DNA of 64,000 nucleotides from Thermophilibacter mediterraneus. GTDB lineage: Bacteria > Actinomycetota > Coriobacteriia > Coriobacteriales > Atopobiaceae. Position numbers and translations under genes: made by a program. The stretch lies in NCBI RefSeq assembly GCF_900119385.1, contig NZ_FPKO01000007.1:62001-126000 (forward strand), read 5' to 3'. The notes beneath the pieces were generated by a model, which was not told the origin of the DNA, made no database searches, and saw only the letters and a list, made by a program, of their open reading frames with translations. Shown here piece by piece: positions 53,379 to 62,373 of the stretch (its first letter is position 1; each line of letters opens with the position of its first letter).

Positions 53379-54590
53379 ATGGACGCGCTCTTCTCGCCGT
53401 CCGAGAGGAACGTCTTCGGGTACCTCTCGCGAGCGTTCGACACCTTTGTCGAGCGACCGCTCTCGGACGTGGACAGCCTCGTGCTGTCGTGCGTCTCGTA
53501 CTTCCGCGTGCCGCGCGAGCTCGGGGGCGCGTGGGAGGGTGACGGGGTGAGCCTTCGCGAGCTGTTCCGCGCCGAGTACGCGGGCGAGATGACGCACGGG
53601 CTCTGGGACCCCGAGGGGCTCTCGCGCCTGCTCGCCCTTCTCGCCGCGAGCCCGCGCTTTCGGGACGTCGTCATGCGAGACCACGTCGACGACTTCAGCG
53701 TGGCGGAGGACAAGCAGTTCTCCGCCTGTACGCTCGACCTCCCCGGGGGTGGGTCGTACGTCTCGTTCAGGGGGACGGACAACACGCTCGTGGGGTGGCG
53801 CGAGGACTTCAACATGGCATTCGAGACCGGGGTCCCGTCGCAGCTCGCCGCGACGGCCTACCTCGAGCGCGCCGCGCGCCGCGCGGAGGGCCCGCTCTGG
53901 GCGGGCGGCCACTCCAAGGGGGGCAACCTCGCCGTCTACGCGGCGTGCACGTGCGACGCCTCCGCGGCGGCGAAGCTCGAGCGCGTGTTCTCTCACGACG
54001 GCCCGGGCTTCACGCGGGAGACCCTCGCGTCGGCCGGCTGGCGGGAGCGCTCCGACCTCGTGTCGAAGACCGTGCCGCGCTCCTCGCTCATCGGGATGCT
54101 CTTCGAGCAGCAGGAGGAGTACGCGGTCGTCGACTCCTCGGTCATGGGCGTGGCGCAGCACGACCCGTTCTCGTGGGTGGTCGACGGCGACGCGTTCGCT
54201 CCCGTCGAGGGCCTCGGCCGCGGCGCGGGGTTCGTGGACGAGAAGCTCAACCAGTGGATCTCGAGCATGACGCGCGAGGAGCGCGAGGGCTTCGTGGGCG
54301 CGCTCTTCTCGGTGCTCGCCGCCGGCGGCAAGGACACCTTCGCCGATTTGGGGGAGAGCTGGCAGACGGCCGTCCCCGCCATGCTGCGTGAGCTGGGAGG
54401 CCTCCCGCCCGAGCGCCGCGAGCACATCACCCGCGCGCTCTCGCTGCTCGTGCGCGCGGCAGTTCCCGGCATCGAGCTTCCCCAGCTCCCCCAGATGCCG
54501 GGGTTCGAGCCCCCGCAGTTCCCTGACCTCGTCGCGCTGCTGCCGGGTAGAATGGGTTCGGAGGAGACGAGCCCGACGACGGGAGGTTGA
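53379..54590 (+). CDS. DUF2974 (Mbeg1-like) alpha/beta-hydrolase-fold protein
   Basis: A 403-residue lipase-like protein. YVSFRGTDNTLVGWREDFNMAF and the nucleophile elbow GGHSKGGNLAVYAA (GxSxG) are characteristic of DUF2974/Mbeg1-like proteins. A later histidine/aspartate segment (SHDGPGFTRETL and SVMGVAQHDPFSW) completes the pattern. No signal peptide is visible. Substrate and role are unknown. The ATG at 53379 lies after gagggagtgatgtg. The PTS IIB gene follows after 1 nt. Confidence 0.85.
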   Translation: MDALFSPSERNVFGYLSRAFDTFVERPLSDVDSLVLSCVSYFRVPRELGGAWEGDGVSLRELFRAEYAGEMTHGLWDPEGLSRLLALLAASPRFRDVVMRDHVDDFSVAEDKQFSACTLDLPGGGSYVSFRGTDNTLVGWREDFNMAFETGVPSQLAATAYLERAARRAEGPLWAGGHSKGGNLAVYAACTCDASAAAKLERVFSHDGPGFTRETLASAGWRERSDLVSKTVPRSSLIGMLFEQQEEYAVVDSSVMGVAQHDPFSWVVDGDAFAPVEGLGRGAGFVDEKLNQWISSMTREEREGFVGALFSVLAAGGKDTFADLGESWQTAVPAMLRELGGLPPERREHITRALSLLVRAAVPGIELPQLPQMPGFEPPQFPDLVALLPGRMGSEETSPTTGG

Positions 54591-54591
54591 C

Positions 54592-54873
54592 ATGGCGAAG
54601 ATCGTGGTAGCGTGCGGGTCCGGAGTGGCGACGTCGGAGATGGTCGCGGTCAAGCTGCGGAGGCTGCTCGCCGAGCGAGGGGCCGAGGCGGAGGTGGTTG
54701 CCGTGGACGTCGCGCACGTGGACGACGCCCTCGTCGACGCGGACGCCTTCGTTCCCGTGGTCAGCACCGAGAGGAGCTACGACGTTCCCACCGTGAGCGG
54801 CGTCGCCTTCCTCACCGGAATGAACCAGGAGGACGAGCTGGAGCGGCTGCTCGACGCCATCCGCGGCCGCTAG
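54592..54873 (+). CDS. PTS galactitol-type IIB component, orphan
   Basis: A 93-residue PTS IIB of the galactitol/lactose-like superfamily. The phosphocysteine is Cys8 in VVACGSGVATSEM, the family's signature at the end of the first strand. No IIA, IIC or sugar-catabolic gene is adjacent, so it is either an orphan subunit or a regulatory module. It is coupled to the DUF2974 gene with a ggaggttgac site in that gene's end. Confidence 0.82.
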   Translation: MAKIVVACGSGVATSEMVAVKLRRLLAERGAEAEVVAVDVAHVDDALVDADAFVPVVSTERSYDVPTVSGVAFLTGMNQEDELERLLDAIRGR

Positions 54874-54920
54874 GGCCGCCGCGCGGGGCGACGCGCGAGC
54901 GCGGGGTCGCGGCCCCGTCC

Positions 54921-56588
54921 CTACGCGCCGGTCCCGTAGGAGGCGACGATCTTCTGCGCCGCGAGGATGCCGTCGGTCGCCGCGCTCATGATGCCCCCGG
55001 CGTAGCCCGCGCCCTCCCCGAGCGGCCAGAGCCCGCGCGCCCCCACGCTCTGTCCGTCGTCGCCGCGCGTCACGCGAACCGGCGAGCTCGACCTGGTCTC
55101 GACGCCGGTGAGCACCGCGTCCTCGACGTCGAAGCCGCGCAGCTTGCGACCGAGTGCGGGAATCGCCGCGCGCAGGGTCTCGGTGACGTACGGAGGCAGG
55201 CAGGGCCCGACCTCGCCCCAGGTGACGCCACGGGGGAAGGTGGGCTCGACGCGCCCTCCCGCGCTCGAGGGGGTATCGCGCAGGAAGTCGCCCACGAGCT
55301 GGGCGGGCGCGACGTAGCCGCCCCCGCCCGCGGCGTACGCCGCGCGCTCGCAGGAGCGCTGCAGCTCGACTCCGGCGAGCACGTCAGACCCGGGGAGGTC
55401 GTCCGGGAACACGTTCGTGAGCAGGCCCGAGTTCGCGTTCGACCCGGCGCGGTCGGAGAGGCTCATGCCGTTCGTGCAGACCCCGCCCGGCTCGCTCGCG
55501 GCGGAGACCACGTAGCCGCCGGGGCACATGCAGAACGAGAACGCGCTGCGCCCGGAGGGCAGGTGGCACGAGAGGCTGTAGGGCGCCGCGCCCAGGGCGG
55601 GGTGGCCGGCGGCGGCGCCGTAGAGGGCGCGGTCGATCTGCGCCTGAAGGTGCTCGATGCGCACGCCCATCGCAAAGGTCTTGCGCTCCATGGGGACGCC
55701 GCGCTCGCGCAGCAGCTCGAAGACGTCGCGAGCCGAGTGGCCGCACGCGAGCGCCACGCACGAGGTCGCGACGCGCTCCTCGCGCACGGAGCCGTCCGGG
55801 CAGAGACTCGTGAGGGTCACGGCGCGAACCGCTCCGTCCACGATGTCGAGGTCGCTCATGCGGCACCTGCACCGCACCTCGCCCCCCGCCTCCTCGATCA
55901 TCCGGACGATGTCGGTCACCACCCTCGGGAGGACGTCGCTTCCCACGTGCGGCTTGGCGTCCCAGAGAATCTGGGGCTGGGCGCCCGCGGAGACGAAGGT
56001 CTCGAGGATGAGGCGGTGCGCGGGGCTCTTGGTCCCGGTCTGGAGCTTTCCGTCCGAGAAGGTGCCGGCCCCGCCCACGCCGAACTGGATGTTGCTCTCG
56101 CAGTCGAGCTCGCCGGTCTCGTCGTGGCGCCGCACGACCTCCGTGCGGCGCGCGGCGTCGTCCCCGCGCTCCACGAGCAGCGGCTCGAGCCCCGCGCGCG
56201 CGAGCGAGAGCGCGCAGAAGAGCCCGGCGCACCCCGCCCCGACGACGACCGGGCGCGCGACGGGGGAGGGGTGGACGTGCTCCGGGAGGCGGAAGGGCTC
56301 CTCGTCAACGACGCGCACGCCCTTGTCGGCGCGCCTCCTGGAGAGTCGCGCGAGGAGCGCGCGCTCGGCCCCCGCCCCGCCGACGAGCTCGGCGCGCAGC
56401 GTGAACGTGAGGTGGACGTCACCGTGGCGACGCGCGTCGATCGAACGGCGCCTGCGGGTGACCGAGGCGAGCTCCCCGGAACCCACGCGGAGCCGGCGCG
56501 CGAGCGCGCGCCGGCACGCGGCGAGCTCGCGGGCGTCCGAGCCGTCAAGATCGGTGAGGGGGATGCGGATGCCAGAGACCTCGAGCAT
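54921..56588 (-). CDS. FAD-dependent dehydrogenase of the COG2509 type
   Basis: A 555-residue flavoprotein. After an N-terminal ~100-residue RNA-binding-like region, the FAD site is VVVGAGCAGLFCALSLARAG with ERGDD at the ribose contact. DCESNIQFGVGGAGTFSDGKL, CHLPSGRSAFSFCMCPGGYVV and the C-terminal GEGAGYAGGIMSAATDG are family landmarks. The enzymatic reaction is not established for this family. It precedes nothing on its strand in a tight operon; the HI0933-type flavoprotein gene ends 129 nt upstream. Confidence 0.87.
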   Translation of the reverse strand: MLEVSGIRIPLTDLDGSDARELAACRRALARRLRVGSGELASVTRRRRSIDARRHGDVHLTFTLRAELVGGAGAERALLARLSRRRADKGVRVVDEEPFRLPEHVHPSPVARPVVVGAGCAGLFCALSLARAGLEPLLVERGDDAARRTEVVRRHDETGELDCESNIQFGVGGAGTFSDGKLQTGTKSPAHRLILETFVSAGAQPQILWDAKPHVGSDVLPRVVTDIVRMIEEAGGEVRCRCRMSDLDIVDGAVRAVTLTSLCPDGSVREERVATSCVALACGHSARDVFELLRERGVPMERKTFAMGVRIEHLQAQIDRALYGAAAGHPALGAAPYSLSCHLPSGRSAFSFCMCPGGYVVSAASEPGGVCTNGMSLSDRAGSNANSGLLTNVFPDDLPGSDVLAGVELQRSCERAAYAAGGGGYVAPAQLVGDFLRDTPSSAGGRVEPTFPRGVTWGEVGPCLPPYVTETLRAAIPALGRKLRGFDVEDAVLTGVETRSSSPVRVTRGDDGQSVGARGLWPLGEGAGYAGGIMSAATDGILAAQKIVASYGTGA

Positions 56589-56717
56589 GGGGATCCTTTC
56601 GCGTGGGCGCGCCGTCCGGCGCCATCGAATAAGAGTACCTGACGAAGGACGGGACGGTCCGGGGGCGGCCTTCGCCGGCCGGTCCCTCTCGGCGCGGGTC
56701 GCGGCCCTTGCGGCGAG

Positions 56718-57866
56718 TCAGCGCCCCGCTGCCAGCGATGCCGCCGCTCGGCCGGCGCGAAGGCCGCTCGCCCATGCCCAGGCGAGGTTGAAGCCGCCGC
56801 ACGCGCCGTCGACGTCGAGCGCCTCGCCGCAGGCGAAGAGTCCCGGCAGCTCGCGCGCCCCGAGCGTCGCGGGGTCGAACTGCGCGCACGCGAGGCCCCC
56901 GCGCGAGACCTGCGCGCGCTCTGGCTCGGCGGGGCCGCGCACGACGAGCCGCAGGTCGAGCGCGCGGTCGAGCGCACCCGGGCCGAGCGCGCCGGCGATC
57001 CGGGGGTCGAGCACGCCCGCGCAGCTCCCGGCCGCTCGAGCGAGGCGGCGGGCCCGCTCGGCGCCGAGGCCCCCCGTGAGGTCGAGCGACACCACGTCCC
57101 CGGGAAGCGCGCGGCGCGAGAGGTCGAAGGTCACGATGCCGGAGATGCCGTACGGCCTGAAGAGCACCTCTCCCCGCTCGACGGCCACCTCGTCGCCGTC
57201 GCGAAGGAGGCGCGCGACCACGTGCGCCCGGCGCCCGTCGAGCGCGTCGAGGGAGACCCCCTCGGGGGCGTCGCACCGCAGCGAGCAGAGCACGGGCCGC
57301 CACGGCGCGCACGCGAGGCCGAGGTCGCGGGCGAGCTGCTCGCCGCCCCCCGCCGCGAGGACCGCCGCCCGGGAGCGGAGCCGCCCGTGCACGCCGTCGC
57401 CGGCGTCGAAGCTCGTGACCCATCCGCCGTCACCCGCGCGCGCCATCGCGGCGACCTCGCGCGCGGGGGCGAGCGTCACGCCCGCGCGCGCGGCGCGCGC
57501 GAGCAGGACCTCGCGCACCGAGGACGCCTGGCGCGAGAGCGGGTAGAGCCGCCCTCCCTCCTCGCGCGCCCACGCGAGGCCGCAGTCCTCGAAGAACGCG
57601 AGCACCTCGTCGCCGAAGCCCGACCCGCACGCGGCCTCGACGAACGCGGGGTCGTTGTAGCGTCCCCATTCCGGGTCGTCGCCGCACAGCCCCGCGTTCA
57701 TGAAGTTGCAGCGCCCGTTGCCGGTGGCCAGGATCGTGCGCCCGCAGGCGACCGAGCGCTCGAGCACGCAGACGCTCGCGCCCTCCTCCGCCGCCGCGAT
57801 CCCCGCCGCGATTCCCGCCGCGCCGCCCCCCGCCACGCAGACGTCGCACGACTCGGGGACGCGCAC
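56718..57866 (-). CDS. HI0933-family (COG2081) NAD(P)/FAD-dependent oxidoreductase
   Basis: A 382-residue flavoprotein. The FAD-binding start is CDVCVAGGGAAGIAAGIAAAEEG, followed by the family's ATGNGRCNFMN, EEGGRLYPLSRQASSV, YGISGIVTFDLSR and, at the end, GEALDVDGACGGFNLAWAWASG. I use the GTG at 57866 because the protein then starts where homologues do. A TTG at 57953 with an aggaggg site would add 29 residues and sit 1 nt past the mrp stop, but that extra stretch contains the non-coding dispersed motif. The reaction is unknown. Confidence 0.82.
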   Translation of the reverse strand: MRVPESCDVCVAGGGAAGIAAGIAAAEEGASVCVLERSVACGRTILATGNGRCNFMNAGLCGDDPEWGRYNDPAFVEAACGSGFGDEVLAFFEDCGLAWAREEGGRLYPLSRQASSVREVLLARAARAGVTLAPAREVAAMARAGDGGWVTSFDAGDGVHGRLRSRAAVLAAGGGEQLARDLGLACAPWRPVLCSLRCDAPEGVSLDALDGRRAHVVARLLRDGDEVAVERGEVLFRPYGISGIVTFDLSRRALPGDVVSLDLTGGLGAERARRLARAAGSCAGVLDPRIAGALGPGALDRALDLRLVVRGPAEPERAQVSRGGLACAQFDPATLGARELPGLFACGEALDVDGACGGFNLAWAWASGLRAGRAAASLAAGR

Positions 57867-57954
57867 GGAAAGCGCGGCGGCGAGCGCCTCCTCCCGCGCC
57901 CGCGCGCGGGAGGGGAGCCTGCCGCCCGAGGTCCTTCTCGCCCGCTGCGCCAAG

Positions 57955-58836
57955 CTAGCCCTCCTGGCCGCCGCGCAGCGCGTCGACGAACTCGGCCACG
58001 CTGACCACCGTGTCGACGGCCTCGGAGAGCGTTCCCGCGGGCAGCTCGTCCTCGAAGGTGCCCCTGTCGCAGGACTCGGCGATGCGCGGGTCAATGGGAA
58101 GCTGCCCCAGCGCCTCGATGTCGAAGGCCTCGGCGGTCTCCTTCAGGCGGGAGGGGCCAAAGGGGTAGATCTTCCTGCCGCAGTCCGGGCACTCGACGTA
58201 CGCCATGTTCTCGACGAGGCCGAGCACGGGCACCTGCATCATGTTGGCCATGTTGACCGCCTTGCCCACGACCATCTGGACGAGGTCCTGCGGCGAGCTC
58301 ACGATGACGATGCCGTCCACCGGCAGCGACTGGAACACGGTGAGCGGCACGTCGCCGGTCCCGGGGGGCATGTCGACGAGCAGGTAGTCGAGCTCGCCCC
58401 AGGCGCAGTCCTCCCAGAACTGCTTGATGGCGCCGGCGACCACGGGCCCGCGCCAGATCACCGGGTCGGTCTCGTGCTCGAGCACGAGGTTGGCGCTCAT
58501 GACCTCGATGCCGCCCTTGGTCCTCACGGGGACGATGAGCTCGTCGACGCCCCTCGCCCGCGCGCCCGAGAGGCCGAGCATCTTGGGGATCGAGGGGCCG
58601 GTGATGTCCGCGTCGAGCACGCCGACGCGCGCGCCGCGCCTCGCGAGCTCCACCGCGAGCACGCCGCACACGAGCGACTTGCCCACGCCCCCCTTCCCCG
58701 ACACCACGCCGATCACGTGGCGGACGTTGGAGTAGTCGTTCTGCTTGAAGAGCTCCGGTCCCTGGGGCTGCTTGCCCTTGCCGTGCAGCACCTCGTCGAC
58801 CTCCTTGCGGAGCCTCTCCTGGTCGCTCGCTTCCAT
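57955..58836 (-). CDS. mrp: Mrp/NBP35-family iron-sulfur carrier P-loop ATPase
   Basis: A 293-residue ParA-like ATPase that assembles and delivers Fe-S clusters. The deviant Walker A is SGKGGVGKS, Walker B lies in LLVDMPPGTGD and the cluster-binding cysteines are in VECPDCGRKIYPFG. The ATG at 58836 follows cgaggagaggaag. The minus-strand region just upstream has a -10-like TAGAAT (opposite 58887-58892). A dispersed-motif copy lies 12 nt beyond its stop on the gene's own strand. Confidence 0.94.
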   Translation of the reverse strand: MEASDQERLRKEVDEVLHGKGKQPQGPELFKQNDYSNVRHVIGVVSGKGGVGKSLVCGVLAVELARRGARVGVLDADITGPSIPKMLGLSGARARGVDELIVPVRTKGGIEVMSANLVLEHETDPVIWRGPVVAGAIKQFWEDCAWGELDYLLVDMPPGTGDVPLTVFQSLPVDGIVIVSSPQDLVQMVVGKAVNMANMMQVPVLGLVENMAYVECPDCGRKIYPFGPSRLKETAEAFDIEALGQLPIDPRIAESCDRGTFEDELPAGTLSEAVDTVVSVAEFVDALRGGQEG

Positions 58837-58990
58837 GCGCTTCCTCTCCTCGGCGCCGCGTGACGGCGCGCGTGTGCAACGTCTCGATTCTACCCAAGGC
58901 ACGGCCGCCGCATGGTGCATACTGGCAGAAGGCGCCATGCGGCGCCCCGCGGAGCCGGGTCGTCCCCGGCCACAAGAGGAGGGAGCTCCC

Positions 58991-59455
58991 ATGATCTTCA
59001 CGTCACTGTCCGAGGCCCCCGTCAGCGGCCTCTCCGCCGACCGTCTCGGGAGGGCGCTCGAGTTCCTTGCCCGCGAGGACCTCGCCGACCTCGAGCCGGG
59101 CCGTCACGAGGTCATGGGCGACGAGGTCTTTGCCAACGTGCAGGAGCTCACGACCGTCCCGTCGGGCGAGAAGAACTACGAGGCGCACCGTCGCTACGCC
59201 GACGTCCACTTCGTGATCAGCGGCACCGAGCTCATCGGCGTGGCGCCGGTGGGGGAGTGCGAGCCGGTCGGCGAGTTCTCCGAGGAGGACGACTTCGGCC
59301 TCTACACCCCGGGGGACCGCGAGTCCTGGGTCGTGGTGCGACCCGGCGAGCTCGTGGTCACGCCGCCCTCCGACGCGCACAAGCCGGGCTGCTGCCCCGC
59401 CGGCGCGGGTCCCGCGCCGCTCAAGAAGGTCTGCGTGAAGGTACTCGTTGACTAG
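58991..59455 (+). CDS. YhcH/YjgK/YiaL-family protein (sugar-acid anomerase type)
   Basis: A 154-residue cupin-fold protein of the DUF386 family, whose members act as sialic-acid or sugar anomerases or in biofilm regulation. EKNYEAHRRYADVHFVISG, GLYTPGDRE and PPSDAHKPGCCP contain the metal-site residues. The ATG follows acaagaggagggagctccc. No sialic-acid genes are near. The next gene overlaps its last 8 nt. Confidence 0.88.
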   Translation: MIFTSLSEAPVSGLSADRLGRALEFLAREDLADLEPGRHEVMGDEVFANVQELTTVPSGEKNYEAHRRYADVHFVISGTELIGVAPVGECEPVGEFSEEDDFGLYTPGDRESWVVVRPGELVVTPPSDAHKPGCCPAGAGPAPLKKVCVKVLVD

Positions 59456-60548
59456 CGGGCTGCCGGCGACCGGGGGCTCCGCCGGCCCCCTCCCCGGCGA
59501 GGACTGGGGCCAGGGCTGCGGCGCCAACTGCTTCACGCTGGACGAGGACGGCTTCACCTGCCGGCGCGTGCTCGACGAGCCCGAGGTCTGGCGCGTGGAG
59601 CTGCTCATGCACGACACGTTCCTGCCCTCGGTCAACGCCTTCGTGGTGCTCGACGGCGACGAGGCGCTCGTGGTGGACGCCGGGACCCCCGACCCCATGA
59701 ACGACACGCGCCTCATGCGCGCCCTCCTCGGCCTGGGGGTCGACCCGACGCGCGCCACGCTCTTCTGCACGCACGCCCACATCGACCACGTGGGGCTCGC
59801 GCGCGAGCTGGCCGAGGCCGGGGCGCGCGTGCTCGTGCCCGAGGGCGTCCTCGCCGACATGCGCCGCTTCGCCGTGAGCGCCTGGCGCGACGAGATGGTG
59901 GCGCGCCTCTCCGCGGAGGGGACGCCCGCCGCGGAGGCCCGGGAGCTCGCCGACGTCATCTGGGACCACGTGGTCAGCTTCGAGCGCGAGAAGATCGCCT
60001 TCGAGACGGTGCGCGTCGGTGCGTCGGTGCGCTGCGGGCGCTGGGAGCTCGAGGTCGTGCCGGCGCCGGGCCACACGCCCGGGCAGTGCGTGCTCTGGGA
60101 GCCCTCCACGCGCACGGCGTTTCTCGGCGACGCGGTGCTCTTCCTCTGCTCCACCTGCGTCGGCTTCTGGGGGGAGGGCGAGGACCCGCTCGGCGAGCAG
60201 CTCGCCACGCTGCGCGCCCTGGCAGCGCGCGGCATCGAGCACGCCTTCATGGGCCACGGCCTGCAGGAGGGCGACGTCGCCGAGCGCTGCCTCGGCAACG
60301 CGGGCCACCACGAGCGCCGGGGGGCCCGCGCCCTGGCCGCGATCCGCGAGCGCCCGGGGCAGACGGGCTACGAGCTCGTGCCGGCGATGGGCTGGCGCGC
60401 GCCCTTCGAGCGCTGGGCCGAGACCCCCGCGATGACGCGGTGGTTCCTCGTGTCCGAGAGCGTCGCGCACCTGGACCACCTCGTCGCGACGGGGGCCGTT
60501 CGCCGCGAGCCCGGGAGGGACGGCGTGAGCCGCTATCTCCCGGCATAG
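59448..60548 (+). CDS. Metallo-beta-lactamase-fold hydrolase
   Basis: A 366-residue MBL-fold protein. Metal ligands are in THAHIDHVGLA (HxHxDH), PAPGHTPGQ, FLGDAVLF and GHGLQEG. A C-terminal winged region (from ~280) resembles the LACTB2/arylsulfatase-like extension. The predicted start is TTG at 59448, overlapping the YhcH gene's end, with a gaaggt site; the first ~20 residues are not well conserved and the true start could be later. Substrate is unknown. A hairpin array begins 22 nt after the stop. Confidence 0.82.
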   Translation: MTSGLPATGGSAGPLPGEDWGQGCGANCFTLDEDGFTCRRVLDEPEVWRVELLMHDTFLPSVNAFVVLDGDEALVVDAGTPDPMNDTRLMRALLGLGVDPTRATLFCTHAHIDHVGLARELAEAGARVLVPEGVLADMRRFAVSAWRDEMVARLSAEGTPAAEARELADVIWDHVVSFEREKIAFETVRVGASVRCGRWELEVVPAPGHTPGQCVLWEPSTRTAFLGDAVLFLCSTCVGFWGEGEDPLGEQLATLRALAARGIEHAFMGHGLQEGDVAERCLGNAGHHERRGARALAAIRERPGQTGYELVPAMGWRAPFERWAETPAMTRWFLVSESVAHLDHLVATGAVRREPGRDGVSRYLPA

Positions 60549-60569
60549 GGCCGCGCCAGCCGAGAAGTA

Positions 60570-60740
60570 CGTGCGGGCTGCGGTCGGTTTCGTGCCCAGG
60601 ACCGTCCGCAACCCGCACGTTCCCCGAACACGTGCGAGTTCCGGTCGGTTTCGTGCCCAGGACCGTCCGCAACCCGCACGTTCCCCGAACACGTGCGAGT
60701 TCCGGTCGGTTTCGTGCCCAGGACCGTCCGCAACCCGCAC
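60570..60740. repeat. 61-bp-period hairpin array, locus 3 (three near-identical units)
   Basis: Units start cgtgcg at 60570, 60631 and 60692, exactly 61 bp apart. Units two and three are identical over their length; unit one differs at a few bases. Each runs from cgtgcgggctgcggtcgg or cgtgcgagttccggtcgg through tttcgtgcccagga to ccgtccgcaacccgcac. The motif gccgagaagtac (60559-60570) abuts the first unit and gttcttctcga (60752-60762) follows the last, in opposite orientation. No gene is seen in 60549-60867. Confidence 0.88.
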
Positions 60741-60840
60741 GTCTTCTTGATGTTCTTCTCGATGTGACTCCTGATGCCCTCGCCGTCAGCTTCCAGGAAG
60801 CGCCCTGATGGCAGACGCCGACCCCGGAGAGCCGTAGGGT

Positions 60841-60866
60841 CGGGCCACCTGGAAGGAGGTGGCCCG
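60841..60866 (+). promoter_or_regulatory. Hairpin containing the ribosome binding site of the GT39-like gene
   Basis: cgggccacct (60841-60850) and aggtggcccg (60857-60866) pair perfectly around ggaagg. The Shine-Dalgarno sequence ggaaggagg spans the loop and right arm, and the ATG follows one base after the stem. Such a stem should strongly reduce ribosome access unless it is opened by a factor, temperature or transcription-coupled translation. Confidence 0.65.
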
Positions 60867-60867
60867 C

Positions 60868-62373
60868 ATGGGAGGGCGAGGGGGCTTTCCGGCCCACGTC
60901 GCGCTGCTCGTCGCGTGCGCTGCGCTGCTGGTGGCGGGGGCGATGCACGACAATCTCTGGTTCGACGAGGCGTACTCGGTGGCGCTCGCGGCGCACTCGG
61001 CGCCGGAGCTGCTGAGGATCGCCGCGACGGACGTCCATCCGCCGCTCTACTACCTCATGCTGCGCGTCGTCTGGCTGCTCGCGGGGGGTCGGGTCTGGGC
61101 GCTCAGGCTGCTCTCGGTCTCCGGGGCGATCGCGGTCGCCGCGCTCGGCCTCACGCACGTGGCGCCGCGCCACGGCCGCGCCGCGGGGATGCGCTTCACG
61201 GCGCTCGTCGCGCTGCTGCCCGCCCCCGCCTACCTCGCGTGCCAGGTGCGCATGTACTCGTGGGCCGCCCTCGCCGCGGCCGCGTGCCTCCTCTGCGCGC
61301 TCGGGGTGCGCGAGCGCGTCGAGAGGGGCCTCGATGCCGAGCCGGCCACCTGGGCGGGCCTCGCGCTCGGCGGCCTCGCGGCGGCGTACCTGCACTACTA
61401 CGCTGCCATGGCCGCCTTCGCCGTCAACGCCTGCCTGCTCGCCTCGCTCCTGCGCCTGCGAGGGGGCGTCGCGCGCCGCGCGGCGCTGACCCAGCTCCTG
61501 CTCGCGCTCGCGCAGGTCGCGGCGTACGCGCCGTGGCTCGTCGTCGTGTCCGGACAGGCCGCGACCGTCTCCGGGGGCTTCTGGGTGCGCCTCGGCCTTG
61601 TCGACGTGCTGCGCCTCGCCGCCGCCCCGCTCGTCAGCGAGCCGCTGGAGGCCGCCGTCGGCTGGTCGCGGCAGATGGTCCTTCTCCTTGCCCTCGCCGC
61701 GCTCTCGCTCTCGCTGCTCGCCGCGGCTGCGCGCGGGGCCCGGCTCGCCGCCCCGGCCCCTCGCCGCGCCGCCTCCTGGGGGCTCGCCTGCTACCTCGCC
61801 CCGGTGCTCGTCGGCGCCGTCGCGGGCGCGGTCCTGAGAACCGCGGTCCTCCACTGGCGCTACCTCTGCGTCAGCGCGGGGCCGCTCGCGCTTGCGGTCG
61901 CCGTCGGGTCGGGCGGGCTGTCCCCCGCGAGGCGCCGGGCGCTCGGCGTCGCGCTCGGTCTCGTCGCGGCGCTCTCGCAGGCGGCCTTCCTGGGCGCCGC
62001 CTACGACCCGGCGAGCCGCGCGCCGGCCGAGATCGTGCGCGAGGCGGGCGCTCCGGTCGCCTCCGCCGACGTGACGCTGCTGGGGAGCCTCGCCGCGTCG
62101 TGCCCCGGCACGGAGCTCGTCTATGCCGACTGGTCGGGCGGCGGCTGGGAGGCGGCCTACGAGGCCTTCGCCCCAGCGATGCGATGCGCCTCCGACCCGG
62201 CCGAGACGCTTTCCCCGGGTGCCCCCGCGCTTCTGTGGCTCTCCGGGGACGGCGCCGAGGCCGTGCGGGCTGCGGACGAGCTCGGCCTGCGCGTCGCGTG
62301 GGAGCGCGAGCTCTGGCGTCCCTACGACCGTCGCACCTACTCCCTCGCCCTGCTCGTGTCTCCCGTCGCATGA
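60868..62373 (+). CDS. GT39-like (PMT-type) membrane glycosyltransferase
   Basis: A 501-residue polytopic membrane protein with roughly ten or more hydrophobic helices. Near the N-terminus, DNLWFDEAYSVALA carries the Asp-Glu pair typical of dolichyl/undecaprenyl-phosphate-mannose-dependent transferases (GT39/ArnT-like), and DVHPPLYYLMLR is the next conserved loop. It probably transfers a sugar from a lipid carrier to an outer target. The ATG at 60868 is chosen over an upstream GTG at 60859. Translation may be limited by the hairpin at its ribosome binding site. Confidence 0.8.
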   Translation: MGGRGGFPAHVALLVACAALLVAGAMHDNLWFDEAYSVALAAHSAPELLRIAATDVHPPLYYLMLRVVWLLAGGRVWALRLLSVSGAIAVAALGLTHVAPRHGRAAGMRFTALVALLPAPAYLACQVRMYSWAALAAAACLLCALGVRERVERGLDAEPATWAGLALGGLAAAYLHYYAAMAAFAVNACLLASLLRLRGGVARRAALTQLLLALAQVAAYAPWLVVVSGQAATVSGGFWVRLGLVDVLRLAAAPLVSEPLEAAVGWSRQMVLLLALAALSLSLLAAAARGARLAAPAPRRAASWGLACYLAPVLVGAVAGAVLRTAVLHWRYLCVSAGPLALAVAVGSGGLSPARRRALGVALGLVAALSQAAFLGAAYDPASRAPAEIVREAGAPVASADVTLLGSLAASCPGTELVYADWSGGGWEAAYEAFAPAMRCASDPAETLSPGAPALLWLSGDGAEAVRAADELGLRVAWERELWRPYDRRTYSLALLVSPVA

